Of a DNA stretch of 64,000 nt, positions 45,327-57,214 are shown one piece after another. Source of the DNA: Balanoglossus misakiensis. Lineage: Eukaryota > Hemichordata. A model generated the notes under the pieces. It worked only from the letters and a program-made list of their open reading frames with translations. It was not told the DNA's origin and searched no databases. Numbering within the stretch: the first letter of the stretch is position 1; every line of letters starts with the position of its first letter. The translations under genes and the position numbers were made by a program. The stretch spans positions 12,338,001-12,402,000 of the forward strand of contig CM082578.2 in NCBI GenBank assembly GCA_040954595.2, given 5' to 3'.

Positions 45327-48300
45327 CACACTGTTTCCAAGTTAAATTATGTGTCAACGACGTCCATCCAGTGAGCTTTTGACCCTGCGCAATAATTCAG
45401 TTTGTGTTTCCATTAGGCGCTGTCACCTTTGCGCAAGCTTTAAAAACGAGACAGAGGTTTGAAATCAGAAAGTGTACGCATATACCCATGATACCGATAC
45501 GTCGTCATCCCGCGTTATTCAGTATCGCTGAGCCACTCCGCCCGGGTCACCGTCGGTTATTTCTCTCATCCTTCTCTCTCTCTCTCATCACAACTTGTTT
45601 GAAGGGATATGACGCACACACGCGCAGCCTTCCAGGGCAGCTGGGGCCTGGGAGCCAAGTAAAGACAGTTACAAAATCACGATTCTTTTAAACAATATGA
45701 GAGCCAGTTGAAGTAGAATATCACCACGAGTGTTGTCGATATAAGCGCAAATGCCACTGGGAATTTGGCAGCGAATTTATTGCTGCTGTTCAAAGGCAGA
45801 CTTTAATCTCTGTGCTGAACCGAAACCGATGACAGGAAAGTGAAGGGACTGGCAAGGGAAAAGAGATTGTCATTTCGATACCATTTTGAATATCATCTTT
45901 TGCTGATCGCTGTTTCGCGTGAGAAGTCATTCGTTCTTCTCGCCAAGGCATGCTAAGTTTTTGATCACCACAGAGAAGCACAAAGCACATCGACATGACA
46001 AGAAAAAAATCCCCGATGACATAATTTCCGATATCTATGTCATGTTTATACCATCGTAGTTTCTGCCGTGAAATATTTTTTGAAAGAAAAATGCACGTGG
46101 TTTTGAAATAGCCAACAAAGCTGGGAACTTCAGTGACTGGAAAATGGGCCAGATTACACGAGTTTGAATTAAGGTCAGGTCACTATTAGCTCTAGCCCCA
46201 CCTCTCTCATGAGAATTCGTGGAGATCCTTTTTATTCTGGTATTTAAAAAGGAAAAGAATAGCAACTGCGATAAATGTGGCATCATGTGGTCTCGGTAAT
46301 GTCATAATTATGAACATAATAAAGCAATCAGATTTGCTTGGCATCTAAGCCACTCTCTATAGGGTTTGATTATCAGTATATCACGACGGAAGGGCGTGAC
46401 AAAACACTGCCACGGATATTTATACTTATTAGACAATTTTCACACGTAGAACGGCGTGACCTATAGAGGAACAAAGTTGATTGCATTTCGACACCGTGCC
46501 TGAGAGGCACTTTGGAAAATAAAGCTGTCAATCCTGGATAAGGAATATTTTTTTCATTAAATTATTTGAAGGGCATTTCGGTTTTTCAATGATAAATTCA
46601 AACTGTTAGTACTTTTAATTTGTAAGAATTATCTGATACTTGCTTGAGATATTGATTTCTCACAGATAGGACTGTACAATATAATCTAGTTGCACTGAAA
46701 GGCAATGGCAGTTTACCTGTAATTTAATATTTTCAATCTTCGATATCAAACCATGTGCATGAGAAGATTCCGTTCATATATCTCATTTTTAATGAACCTC
46801 TCAATGTCTCTCCCACCCTATCCAACAATTATGAACACAGCCTGAAATGTCACTGCCTGTCGGCTGATTTGGATTTGATTGCCAAACAGCAAATGGTTGC
46901 TGAAATCAGTCAGTTTACATGCGGTTGGCATTTGACTTACAATTCCGAGGCACCCTTGAAATAAATTGCACGCGAATTAGATGTCATTTGGCGGGGGTTT
47001 AGCATTAGGTCAAGCACGTGTTCTGCGGTGCTTACGTATCGATCGAATGAACACTGTTTTCTATAAACAGACAAACAATGATGAAAGTAGTGCCAATCGG
47101 CGATCGGCGAGCGAACTCCCGTGTGGGCCCTGTGGCCATAGCTATAGCTACACGCCGACAATTAGCAGAGTCGCCGTGGAAAGACTGCGTCTCTGCCGTC
47201 GCCGTCACCACTTCCACGCAGAGAGCTCAGACGCAGATTGCGGCGCTCGGGGCACAACACCCAGCCAGGTTACACTATCATGTAAAGCACCAGCCTTTTG
47301 CACATATTAAGCTCTGATACATGTCTTACTATTACAACTCTGGTCGCCGCGACTTTGCGCGTAGGAAGACGGTGACAATCCCTCGGAAGCCCAATCCCAC
47401 TGGCAGGCGTTCTTTATTTGATAATACATAATTCCTCCAAAACTTGCATCGCAAATACATTCAATTGTCATTTAAATCTAAGAAGGAAAGAGAAAGCTCT
47501 CTTCACCTCAAAACAGTGCCAGACTCGTTTATATAAAACTTCTGAACCGATCACCTTGTACGCGGCATCAAAACACAGAACGCTAAAATATTGATTTTAT
47601 TTGAACATGACGGCTCGACGGCAGTTCTTGTATATGGGGACATGGAAGGCGATGGTATATGTATATTCGTGGCACGGGATTAAGAGTTAAGACCAGCTAG
47701 ATAAATGATCCCGCCGAATACCTGACCCCTCTGCCCGCCGCGAGCTGTCGGCTGGCTTGTCTTTCAAACAAATGAAAGTACATCCTATATGGCCTTGAGC
47801 GAGCGAAGGTAAAATATTGTCACGATAAACTATAGCGCTACTGAGACAAATTAAATAACAAAAATCGTAATCAAGAACTGATACCGGGATCTCGTTAAAA
47901 GCCGGGGCATTCTACCCAAATGGTCCCATCACACAGAGATAATGGAATTTTAAGACAAAAATAAGCCTCGGTCGGTGATTTTGGTTTGGGCAGCTAAATG
48001 TCCGTCCATGGGGGACCTATAAAACTTGTGAGTGATTTATGAAATACATGTCCGCACGTGTTCGACAAATGCTACATGAAAAAACTCTAAAAATTAAGCA
48101 TCCTTGCCGAAAAAATAGGTCGAGTCGCGGTAGATTGAACATAACAGTATGCGCAAACTGTCTCCCTGAAAATTACATTTTTATGAAATAAATATCTGCC
48201 TCTTTGCCAAGTCGTATCTTATCTCGTCGGGCATTATGTACTAAGTGTGTCTGAGATGCGGATTTGGACATGTATCTATAATGGGACTTGGAAATCCAAG

Positions 48301-48621
48301 ACAAAATGACCACCGATCGGCCATGTTGGAGTAGAGTGCATGTCTGACTCAGTGTATTTTACTCCCTGTGGCTGTGTCGTCTGTCACTGCGTAAATACCC
48401 CTCCCCATTTATATGTCTATTACATCTGTACCAAAAACCGGCGCGCCCGCACAGGTGATTCTGCTCCTTCTCTCAATAAAAACAACGGCCACTTATACGT
48501 TTGATCGTGTGTAGTAAAACTGACGCGTGTATAGATTGAACCTGATGGGCCCCATGTTTAGACCTTCACGTATAAAGATAATGAACCGGGCCAAGTGGAG
48601 TGATAACTCCACCGTCTCCAA

Positions 48622-48825
48622 CTAGTACCCGTTTCCCAAATCCATGCATTGCACAACCAGACGTTTTCCACTGCACAACCCACAAGCATTGCGGGTTTTT
48701 AAAGATACCCTCGTGATGTTGCTGTCGTCTCTTTTCGGCTTGTTCCTCCCCCCCCCCCTTGCCGGTTTGGCTTCTTGTGTGTTCACACGTGACGTCACTT
48801 GACGTCGCCAGGACGAATCCGCCAT
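48622..48825 (-). CDS. possible small gene or first exon with E-box/CRE
   Basis: A minus-strand frame of 67 codons starts ATGGCGGATTCG at 48825 and begins MADSSWRRQVTSRV. Immediately inside the start lie GACGTC (48801-48806), the full CRE TGACGTCA (48790-48797) and an overlapping CACGTG (48786-48791). A YY1-type ATGGCGG start with a CRE/E-box pair is typical of promoters of housekeeping genes. The product is not recognised and later exons were not found. Confidence 0.25.
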   Translation of the reverse strand: MADSSWRRQVTSRVNTQEAKPARGGGRNKPKRDDSNITRVSLKTRNACGLCSGKRLVVQCMDLGNGY

Positions 48826-49284
48826 TGTCTCCGGCCAGTGAAAGCCTGACGGAGGACGAGCAGATATCAAGAACCGAAATCAGATGTTGCGACGATGATA
48901 ATAATAATAATTGGCAATTTCCCACTGGAACAATCAGTTAAAAAGTTCACGGAATTGTCATTAAAAAGGTTTAGATCATTCAATTCAATCAGAATCTTAG
49001 CATTGTGCTCGGCCAATCTTTCACATATTTGCTCGGAGGAAACATATCGAAATAATTACAATGAGCTTATAGTACATAATTGTGATTTGCATACGCTGAA
49101 TTGAAGCATTAAAAGAACGACGTGTTGATGGTGAGATATCTTATAAAATATTACTTCGTTTTTATCTTACACATGCCTAAACCTAGATACCATTAACTCA
49201 TAAACTCCCCGGTTGTCATAGCGATATTCTGTTATCAAATCAATTTCACTCCTTTTATTATTAGTTCGCGCGCTGTTAAAGTAT

Positions 49285-49337
49285 ACGCATGCGCACTTGC
49301 CGTCTGAGCCCAGAACCAGCTCGATTGGATTTGACGT
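49285..49337. promoter_or_regulatory. NRF1/CCAAT/CRE-like module
   Basis: ACGCATGCGCAC (49285-49296) is one base off the NRF1 palindrome. A reverse CCAAT box (GATTGG, 49323-49328) and TGACGTA (49332-49338) follow. Next to it, 49339-49872 on the minus strand is an open frame of 177 codons starting with ATG; its sequence resembles no family I know and it reads toward, not away from, the module, so I do not call it a gene. Confidence 0.3.
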
Positions 49338-50696
49338 ATCAGTGAGCGGACAAAACGCAACGAGCAGCATCGCCCAAGTTTTCGCCGCTGTCACGTCGTG
49401 CAAAGTCAGAAATTACGCCGTGATGTGAACCGGCGCACTGTACGAGAGCGTCTGTGACAGTTTGTTTGCTGGCCGGTGGCCGTGTTGTGACATTTTTGAA
49501 CTCGAGGATTGGAATCGAAGGTGTGAAGAATATATCGAGAGATTGAATGAAAAGATACCAGATTTGACTCTTTCCATTCGTCCGAGGCATTTCACAATGC
49601 GTGTTTGTAGTCACAGGTAAGAATTGTGATTTCCACATAAACTTCATCCCCAGGCAAGAAATTTTGATATCTTTACAGAACCTCACATCTTTATATTTTT
49701 CGGTGTGGGGCGCGGGGTGGAAGGAGCGGAAGCTAGTGGCTTCTCGTTTGATTTCAAAGCGTGCACCACTTGGCGCGTGCCAAAGTTTCACCAGGATTTG
49801 CGCAATTTGACGTGTAGGTGCGAGCATCGCTGCTTTAGAAACACAATTCCTTGAATTCATCGTCGTCAGCATCGAGAAACAAGTCTTTCAAATTGATAGA
49901 ATGCATTTCTTGAACGTGTTTTTTTTTTTTACAAATCATGATTTGTATCGAGAGCGCACTGATCCAGGAATTAAGTTAGCTGAGTAAGAGGCGATACAGA
50001 TATATACGGATTTACGTTCTGTGGCAGAATTGGAAAAAAGATGAAGCGATATCAATTTGATTGAAACACAAGTGTCCTGCGCACAATGAAACGGCTGAAA
50101 GAGACAGTTGGGTGTGACGAAATGAAAGCAGAATCTCAAAGAAGACACTTCAATATCATTTCATTTATCGCATGCGACAAAATATTACATTGATTTTTTT
50201 GCGTTCTGGAGCATGTGCGGTTTTCAGTGTTGAAATTTGTGCTGGGGAAGGGGGGACTCTCATTTCTTGCACATGTTTATACAATAAGCGCGGCAAGCCC
50301 ACAGCAAAACAGGTTTCGGTGGATGTTGGTGACGTCAGTGTTAATTGGACACCAGGAGAAATTTAGCTGGATTTGCTTTGATGGAACACAATCACCTGAC
50401 GACACCCCCGAAAAAGTTGTGTAAATTTTTCTGAGGCTTTCCAAATCATTTCAAGGTATCCTGTTGGCTTCGGGTGACTCGTGTGATTTTTCACTGGTAC
50501 TGTACAAATGCATTATTTTATTTCAGTTCCTGGGCCCAATATATTTGCTGGCTTCTTTCAAATAGCTTTCTTTATCAAGTCGATTTTTGCTAGCCTATTT
50601 CTTTTTGTTCGTTTCTCGTTTTATGAACGGTTGTGGGCTCAGGCGGACTATTTGAATTTTTTTGCCACCAAACCCGGCGGCAAAATTGACGCCAAA

Positions 50697-50710
50697 GCGC
50701 CCCCTAGGGC
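50697..50710 (-). promoter_or_regulatory. CTCF-like site B
   Basis: On the minus strand GCCCTAGGGGGCGC matches 12 of 14 positions of CCASYAGRKGGCRS. Same orientation as site A at 42498. Confidence 0.35.
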
Positions 50711-51399
50711 CATGTTGGTCACGTTGGTGCGATCACCTATGGTCATGCAAGTTCCAACATAGACCCTGGCGCTCCAGGGGCATCGCGACTTAAACACCTG
50801 TACATTTTATCCCGTGTTAAAATATTAACAAGATGGATGCAATCGGAAGGAAAAATGTTCAGGAACTTCCCCGTTAATACCACCATTTGAATTGAGACTT
50901 CGAATATCGGCATAGGACTGGTGATGTTCACTTTTATATGCGCGCCTGCACATGACCCAACACATTATTTACAGCAAAAGATTTGAATAATTCAAAGCAC
51001 CGGGAGTTTGAATGTACGTGGAACTATTTACACATGGCCAGTTTAGAGCCCTTTATCCTGGTTGGCATGCGCTCTGTCCAGGTATAGGTGTACAGGCAAC
51101 GGAAAGAGCTAAAGACTTGAGACTGCGTGGTGATTACTATTACAAATTCAATTTCCTTCTCCGATACGTAAAACCCTGCGCGCAAGACACGGCGTCGCCA
51201 GAGAAGAGCGGGAAGAAAAGCAGCGGCCGAGGGAAAGCGATAGTGCGATTAAGCCGGGTGGCATTGCACTAGAAAACCCTCGAGGACTGCAAAGTACTTT
51301 TAATTGCTTACTTCGCGAAATTCAGTCGTATTACGGAGGTTAAAACCCAATTCTGTCGGTGGCTGTACCTTGTGACCGCAACATCGTTACCGCTGTGCC

Positions 51400-51415
51400 G
51401 GGGGGGGGGGGGGGG
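51400..51415 (+). repeat. 16-base G homopolymer
   Basis: Sixteen consecutive G in non-coding sequence; length may vary between individuals or by sequencing error. Confidence 0.85.
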
Positions 51416-52006
51416 TTAATCTCGCAGCCTAGCTAGAGTCCCTCCTTAAGTCCGACAGCTTGCGCGGACAAATATGATATCGCTTTAAAAGTGCAATGTT
51501 TATGTTGCGGCGAAGTGATCGCCATCACGTCGCCATGGGAACAGAGTTGAAGATATTTCCCTGGCTGGATTCGATTGGTAGAAACTAATTACACGTTCCA
51601 TGCCGGGTTAATGGTCTAATTCATCGGATTCATTCTGCGATGACCTCTGTACGCTGACCTCAATACACATAACGTGCTATTATACATAGATTAGTCTTTT
51701 TTTAACCATTCCAACGAATATTCATGAAAGAACTTCTGCAAAGCCGATTGAACAGTCTGGGCGTGCGCTCCTTGGATCTAATGTTTAAACCCTGAGACTG
51801 GCAACAGCCTTATACTTCTGTCTGCATCTGTGAAGTGCCCTGTCCGTCTTCGTGACTGTCCCCAATTTCTGTCCCTTTAGCTATCTCTTTCTAATATACT
51901 TATCCAAGATCCTGCCTGTTTAGCCTCTGATTTTGTACAAGTCTCTTCTGTTAGTCTGTCTGTCTGTCAGAGCCGCTTTGCTCTTTTGTAATTATTACCC
52001 TCTGCA

Positions 52007-52242
52007 ATGTATGTATGCATGTATGTATGTATGTATGTATGTATGTATGTATGTATGTATGTATGTATGTATGTATGTATGTATGTATGTATGTATGTAT
52101 GTATGTATGTATGTATGTATGTATGTATGTATGTATGTATGTATGTATGTATGTATGTATGTATGTATGTATGTATGTATGTATGTATGTATGTATGTAT
52201 GTATGTATGTATGTACATGTATGTACATGTATGTATGTATAT
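52007..52242 (+). repeat. (ATGT)n microsatellite, about 235 bases
   Basis: About 49 near-perfect ATGT units (52019-52214), with imperfect edges containing ATGTACATGT. A shorter (GTCT)n run precedes it at 51951-51969. It creates long repetitive open frames in all frames (for example MYVC and TYIH repeats), which are not genes. Confidence 0.97.
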
Positions 52243-52420
52243 AATACGCCAACCATAAATAATGATATAAACGCGCCAGTGTGTTGATAATAAATCATCA
52301 TACAGGTATAAACAGATTAGGACGTGGCGCTATACAGTACATCTCCTTAGCCACGATTTTTTGTATTGATGTAATTTACTGAACCCCTGTAGTGTTTCTG
52401 ATGAGACAGATATTACACCT

Positions 52421-52774
52421 ATGGTGGTACAAATAGAGCGTTTCGATTGGATTGTTTATTGGCGGCAGAGCATTGTTAGATCCAATTATTTCACTCTCAG
52501 GTGGACGTCCATTTATCCGTCAGATATTACAGGAAAGTCGACAAGTGTAGTGTTCATCCATGAAAGCTCGAGGAACAAAGGGTGGTTAGGACTATTCATT
52601 GCCGGAGGCTGTTTTCATAACCATGTTTTATCGATACGGATGTCGCAAACAGAAGAGCGTTGTCTAAATTCACCGTGGCTGATGATACGCGTTGAGAAGC
52701 ATTACCCGGCGTGTATTATAATACCCTGTCGTGTCTTGCAACTCCAGCCTCTGCGAAAATTGGTCGGCGAATAG
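52421..52774 (+). other. open frame of 117 codons, not recognised
   Basis: It starts with ATG and the first part holds several reverse CCAAT strings (GATTGG, TATTGG). No domain, signal peptide or repeat is visible. It is more likely chance than a gene. Confidence 0.12.
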
Positions 52775-55056
52775 GAGGCAGAAAAAATGCTGAGAGACAG
52801 CAAATCACGGGCATTGGTACTTCTACATTCGTCTGTCGAAGATGAACCCGCGCTTCTGAAAATAGAAAAAAACGACGCTTTTATTTAGAGTAATGGAAGC
52901 TGGCATATCAACAGTGAAGCCTTAATGACGTATACATCGCCATACAAAATCTGCCGCGGATTTCTTTGCGCCATTCACGGTTCCATCTGATCTCCACGAG
53001 TCAATCAAAGGATTTTCTGTGCATTTTGTCTCTGATAACATAATACGCACAATGCGACGAGATATTGCCAAACTACCATCATATTTCATGTGGTAAAAAA
53101 ATGAAGCAAAATGTCACATTAGTTAAACGAGGACGTCGTGCCTGGGTCGGCCGAACTCCAGTAAAGCATTTCATATCAGAAGGCTTTAATGACCCGGTAA
53201 TAATTCACACTAAGTGGTTCCGCCAGGAAAATAATGTGCAAAATATACAATTTAATATTCTGTCAGTGTGGATGTGGGAAGGCTCCGTCGACGCGAGGAT
53301 TTCCAAGCCCACATTACTTTCGCATGCAGTGCTGGAAAGGTCGTTTGTACGAGTTAAAACCAAGGTGTCTTTTTTTTACTACAGATTACTGTACATTCAC
53401 TTGGCGAGACTTCTGAAGTGCCTGTATTAATGCGGATGCTTGAACACTTGCATTTTAATTTCCGTCGAGCATAGATAGTTTCAGATCTGTAATTATGTGA
53501 CAGGCGACGCAGTTAAGACAGTATTCTGGCGGATCAAAGCATATTTCGCTCGGAGTGAAAGAACGCTTCAATACTGCTCTTTTTTGTGCCATATATTTTA
53601 GATGAAAGGCAGGTTTGGTCTCTGAGATGAAGTTGCCTTCAATTCGGAGGTGTTCTAAATATAGTCATAGTGCATAATTACTCTCGGTTAAAGGCTTTGA
53701 CAAATTTTGTTTTGGGGCATTGCCTTTGTTCGGCGATTGGTACATATGGACACTTTGATTTCCATTATACAAGCACGATGAATGATTTCGTTAATTAAAA
53801 CCGTTTGGGGGACAAGTTAATGCCACAGAAGATGTGGACCATACGTGAAGTCGATGCACTTTCATTTAATCGCAAGATGATGGAACTGACCATGTTTGAA
53901 GTGAAGTAGGGATTGAGACCAACTGTAAACACCGTGGGCAAATGCAATCCTCTTCGATTGGGCGCAGACCAACGGTCGCTCGGGAACGTCTCCCATGAGA
54001 CGCAGTATTTGCCGTTCCGGACGCGTCGATAGGTTCTATCGTGTTCACTTTGTTTATCAGCATTAGGACAGGGAAGAGAACGAACCTTGGTCAAACAACT
54101 CGGCACAGTTTAAACTCGGGGTTCTGTTCACTGCTCGCTTACGCTCCCAACGCCCCCGACACTTAAACTCGGTGACATATATTTATTACAGACTCGGCGG
54201 ACATATCCCCGAAAGTCGCGGATATCGTGCCGTTGACAGCGCAACTCGGCGGATTTGCCGAGCGCCTCGATGAACCACAAGTATTGCACGATGATCCGTG
54301 GACATGCCCTGTACTCGGTTCGGGGATTGCCGCCGACAGTTAAAAAAGGGCGAAGCGTGCATTAAAGTATAATGCCATTGATCCGGCATGACAGGCAAAT
54401 TAATGTTACATCGCTGACTAGACATTTTTATTAACCACTCACGCTTGTAGCCTCAGCTTTGTCACGCACTGCCTGTGAAAGAATCTCCAGCGGGGCTGGC
54501 ATTGGATCAGGGAAACCAACCGAGATTGGTTTCCGGTTTAGCTGACAATCATCACACCCTTCGGTGATGTTCTTAGGTGTGCCTAACGACCCTGTCACAA
54601 CAGAGCATACTCTGCGGGGCTATCGCAATCAGCTCGAAATTGAAATTCTAATCCACATGGCAGCAAAGCATGCGTAAATTAAACTAAAGAAACAAAATAG
54701 CGAATTATTGTATAAAAAAAACTTGGCGTGCTTCGCTATTGAAATTGAAAATTATTCTTTCTCAGAAAAAGCTCATTCACAAAGGCGGTTCGGCATCCAT
54801 GTATGGGCTATGCACGTACAATCATTCTCTCCGCAACATGGAAACGCTATTGACTGCCATGTTATGTAGTTAACTGAAGTATACATAGTACCCATGCATT
54901 CCTGATGCATTTACTTTCGTACAGACAGACATGAAAATATCTATTAACTAGACGACGCTTTCCACCATGTGTACATACATAAAATGATCTGTGTGTCTGA
55001 CGTGACCAGACAAGCGGCACGTACATATAGACGCTACGCTAGGTAGATGCAGATAC

Positions 55057-55322
55057 CATCAGAGACAGGCAATCCGCCATTTTGAAATGTGCAAGTTTTC
55101 TTACTCCCGGAAGTGGCTTAATGCGCATGACTTTTGACATAAGTATCACAAGGTGGAACCTCGTTCCAGACGGGAAACAGAGTGCCTAATCAATCGCTCA
55201 TCTTGAGTCAAAGTTGCACCTGCACACGGACATGCTAAAAAGTCTTTGGTACGTATAGGCCAAAAAAACTTTACGATCAGTTGGACAGTTGTTTTTACTT
55301 TGCAATAATCCTGCGCATGCGT
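55057..55322 (-). promoter_or_regulatory. housekeeping-type promoter and possible first coding exon
   Basis: Read on the minus strand the order is: NRF1-like ACGCATGCGCA (55312-55322), a second ATGCGCAT (55121-55128), ETS CACTTCCGG (55107-55115), then AAAATGGCGGATTGC with ATG at 55080. The frame continues MADCLSLM; a GT donor candidate follows at 55056 (GATG, then GTATCT), and without splicing the frame closes within 14 codons. The same AAAATGGC start context is used by SUV39H, HSPA14 and PLCXD in this window. I infer a minus-strand gene start here; its other exons were not found. Confidence 0.4.
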
Positions 55323-56650
55323 CACAGTTGCCCCTCGTTGATCTCTGTGAGTGTGAAACTGCGGGATAGTGTCAATGCAGGTTCATTGTACTGTTAACAT
55401 GTGTAGCTGAATATATAAACCTTGTATACAATCTTGAATTTTTGTTCTCAAGGCTTAGATAACACGTTATCCGCGCTACATTTGAAATTGGAGTCTGTAT
55501 GTATAGATAGTTGACATGGAAGTGCCGTCATGTGTATTTCCCAATCCTCGATAACCTTCAGGGGAAAGCCAAATGTTACATCTTACAAATGTTAGATGGC
55601 ATACCGTCACTTGAGAGTGTAATCCTTACCGTCGGCTATTATTTTATGCAAGAATGATTAAGTCCCTGTCGCTGCACAGACCCGGTGCAATTTGTTCTTC
55701 GAAAAAGTTCTCTTTGATCAACTGTAATGCAAGCAGGATCTCGGGGATCTTATTACACCGTTTATCATTTCCCAGCCATTTGTCACTGTCGCATAACTAT
55801 ATAGGACATTCCTAGTAGACAGTGGAGGGTGTCAGGGTTTCCAGGCACCGTTTTGTATATCGCTTCATGGAACTGTTGATGGAATTGAAGCTCGATCAAC
55901 GAATATGATCCATTCCTTAGATGGATAATGTGACCCTACCTTTTGGACAGGACTGTAAACGTGTGACAGTTACCCAAGTCTAGGTATGCGACCTCTCAAT
56001 AACAATTGAAAGAATGCGGAAAAGGTCTCCTCGTTTTGATTTCAATCCTTCGGGATGCTGCATCTCGTGGGATAAAACTGAAAACTCTCATTTTGTGCCA
56101 TCAGTGCCATTGGCGCTATTATATAATGTATGGACGCATGCACTTATGCTTTTAGCAGCCTCGCCATATGAGTGTTCTCCTAAGATTCTCAATGCCACTT
56201 CTCAAGAACGCGCTCTTGGCCGTCACGATCACATGCACGGCACTGCGGAGTATCTTTAAGTTACTTTTTTCATTTGAGTTGAACTCAGATATCATTTGAC
56301 GACTGCATACCCACTGAATTGGGAAGAACATTTCTCGGAATTTACACTGCAAAAATCTTAATGTACTTTTTATAGGCAAATTATGATCTCGTCGACGATG
56401 TGTTTATGTTCCCCCATGCGTGCTATAAGTGAAGTTGATAAAATCCAATCTTGCATACAACTCTGACTTTACGACGTCCAGTCGTTTTAATGGTGGCCAT
56501 GGAAACTCGACGATTCAGAGAGTAGCTGTTGCCTGAATCATAGGTTCGGACGATCTTGGCACAGGAAGACGTGACTAAGAGGGTGGTTCCAGCACAGAAC
56601 CTGACCCTGACGTCGTCAGACAGAAGTCGCGCAGGGGTACACGATACAAC

Positions 56651-57214
56651 ATGTGCACAGACTGCTTCCGGCTCATGACTGCTTCCGGCTCATGGCGTGC
56701 AAATTACAATCGCGTGCAACGAAAAACGGGCCGGTGGCTGTGCATCCGGTGCTACACGCTCTTTTCAACAATACTTGAATTAGCTGATTTTGTTATTTTC
56801 CACGTGGCGTATACGAAGCTTAATTATCAGTGGGCGAAAGTGGACGGTTTCGTACTATATGTAAATAGACGCATGCGCGGGCGGGTATATAGCAATCGGA
56901 TGTTGAAGTATCTCCACGGAAGCGGACAAAGAAATCTTAGATTTCATTCCGGATTCTTTTTTTGCAGTTGGAGGAAAACGGGGAACAATCTCGTGTTTAT
57001 CGTATCGTGTTTAAAGGGGCTCTCCAGTCTGATAAAGGGCAATGTTGATCTTGTGATGAAACACGCATTCAGAGAAATGAACCAAGCGAACGAATCTAAT
57101 CGGTCGCCACAGGGCACGCACTTATTAATGTTACCACGAGTCAATATCACCACAACGGGAATGACATTTAAACCACCCTTCAGGGAATCCGAAATTACAT
57201 TTTCATACAAATAG
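56651..57214 (+). CDS. possible orphan gene, 187 codons
   Basis: This is the longest ATG-initiated frame in the gene-poor right half. It begins MCTDCFRLMTASGSW and has a short hydrophobic stretch (FSTILELADFVIFHVAY), but no recognised domain. A perfect 17-base tandem duplication (GACTGCTTCCGGCTCAT, 56660-56676 and 56677-56693) lies in the first codons and puts the two copies in different frames. An antisense frame of 161 codons overlaps the right half (56944-57429). CpG-rich DNA has fewer stops, so chance is a serious alternative. Confidence 0.2.
   Translation: MCTDCFRLMTASGSWRANYNRVQRKTGRWLCIRCYTLFSTILELADFVIFHVAYTKLNYQWAKVDGFVLYVNRRMRGRVYSNRMLKYLHGSGQRNLRFHSGFFFCSWRKTGNNLVFIVSCLKGLSSLIKGNVDLVMKHAFREMNQANESNRSPQGTHLLMLPRVNITTTGMTFKPPFRESEITFSYK

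Noticed and set aside
49339-49872. 177-codon minus-strand frame as a gene
   Set aside because: It starts with ATG but has no domain or promoter at its 5' side, and chance open frames of this size occur in this CpG-rich stretch.
51933-52301. Several 80-116 codon frames of MYVC or TYIH repeats
   Set aside because: Translations of the ATGT microsatellite.
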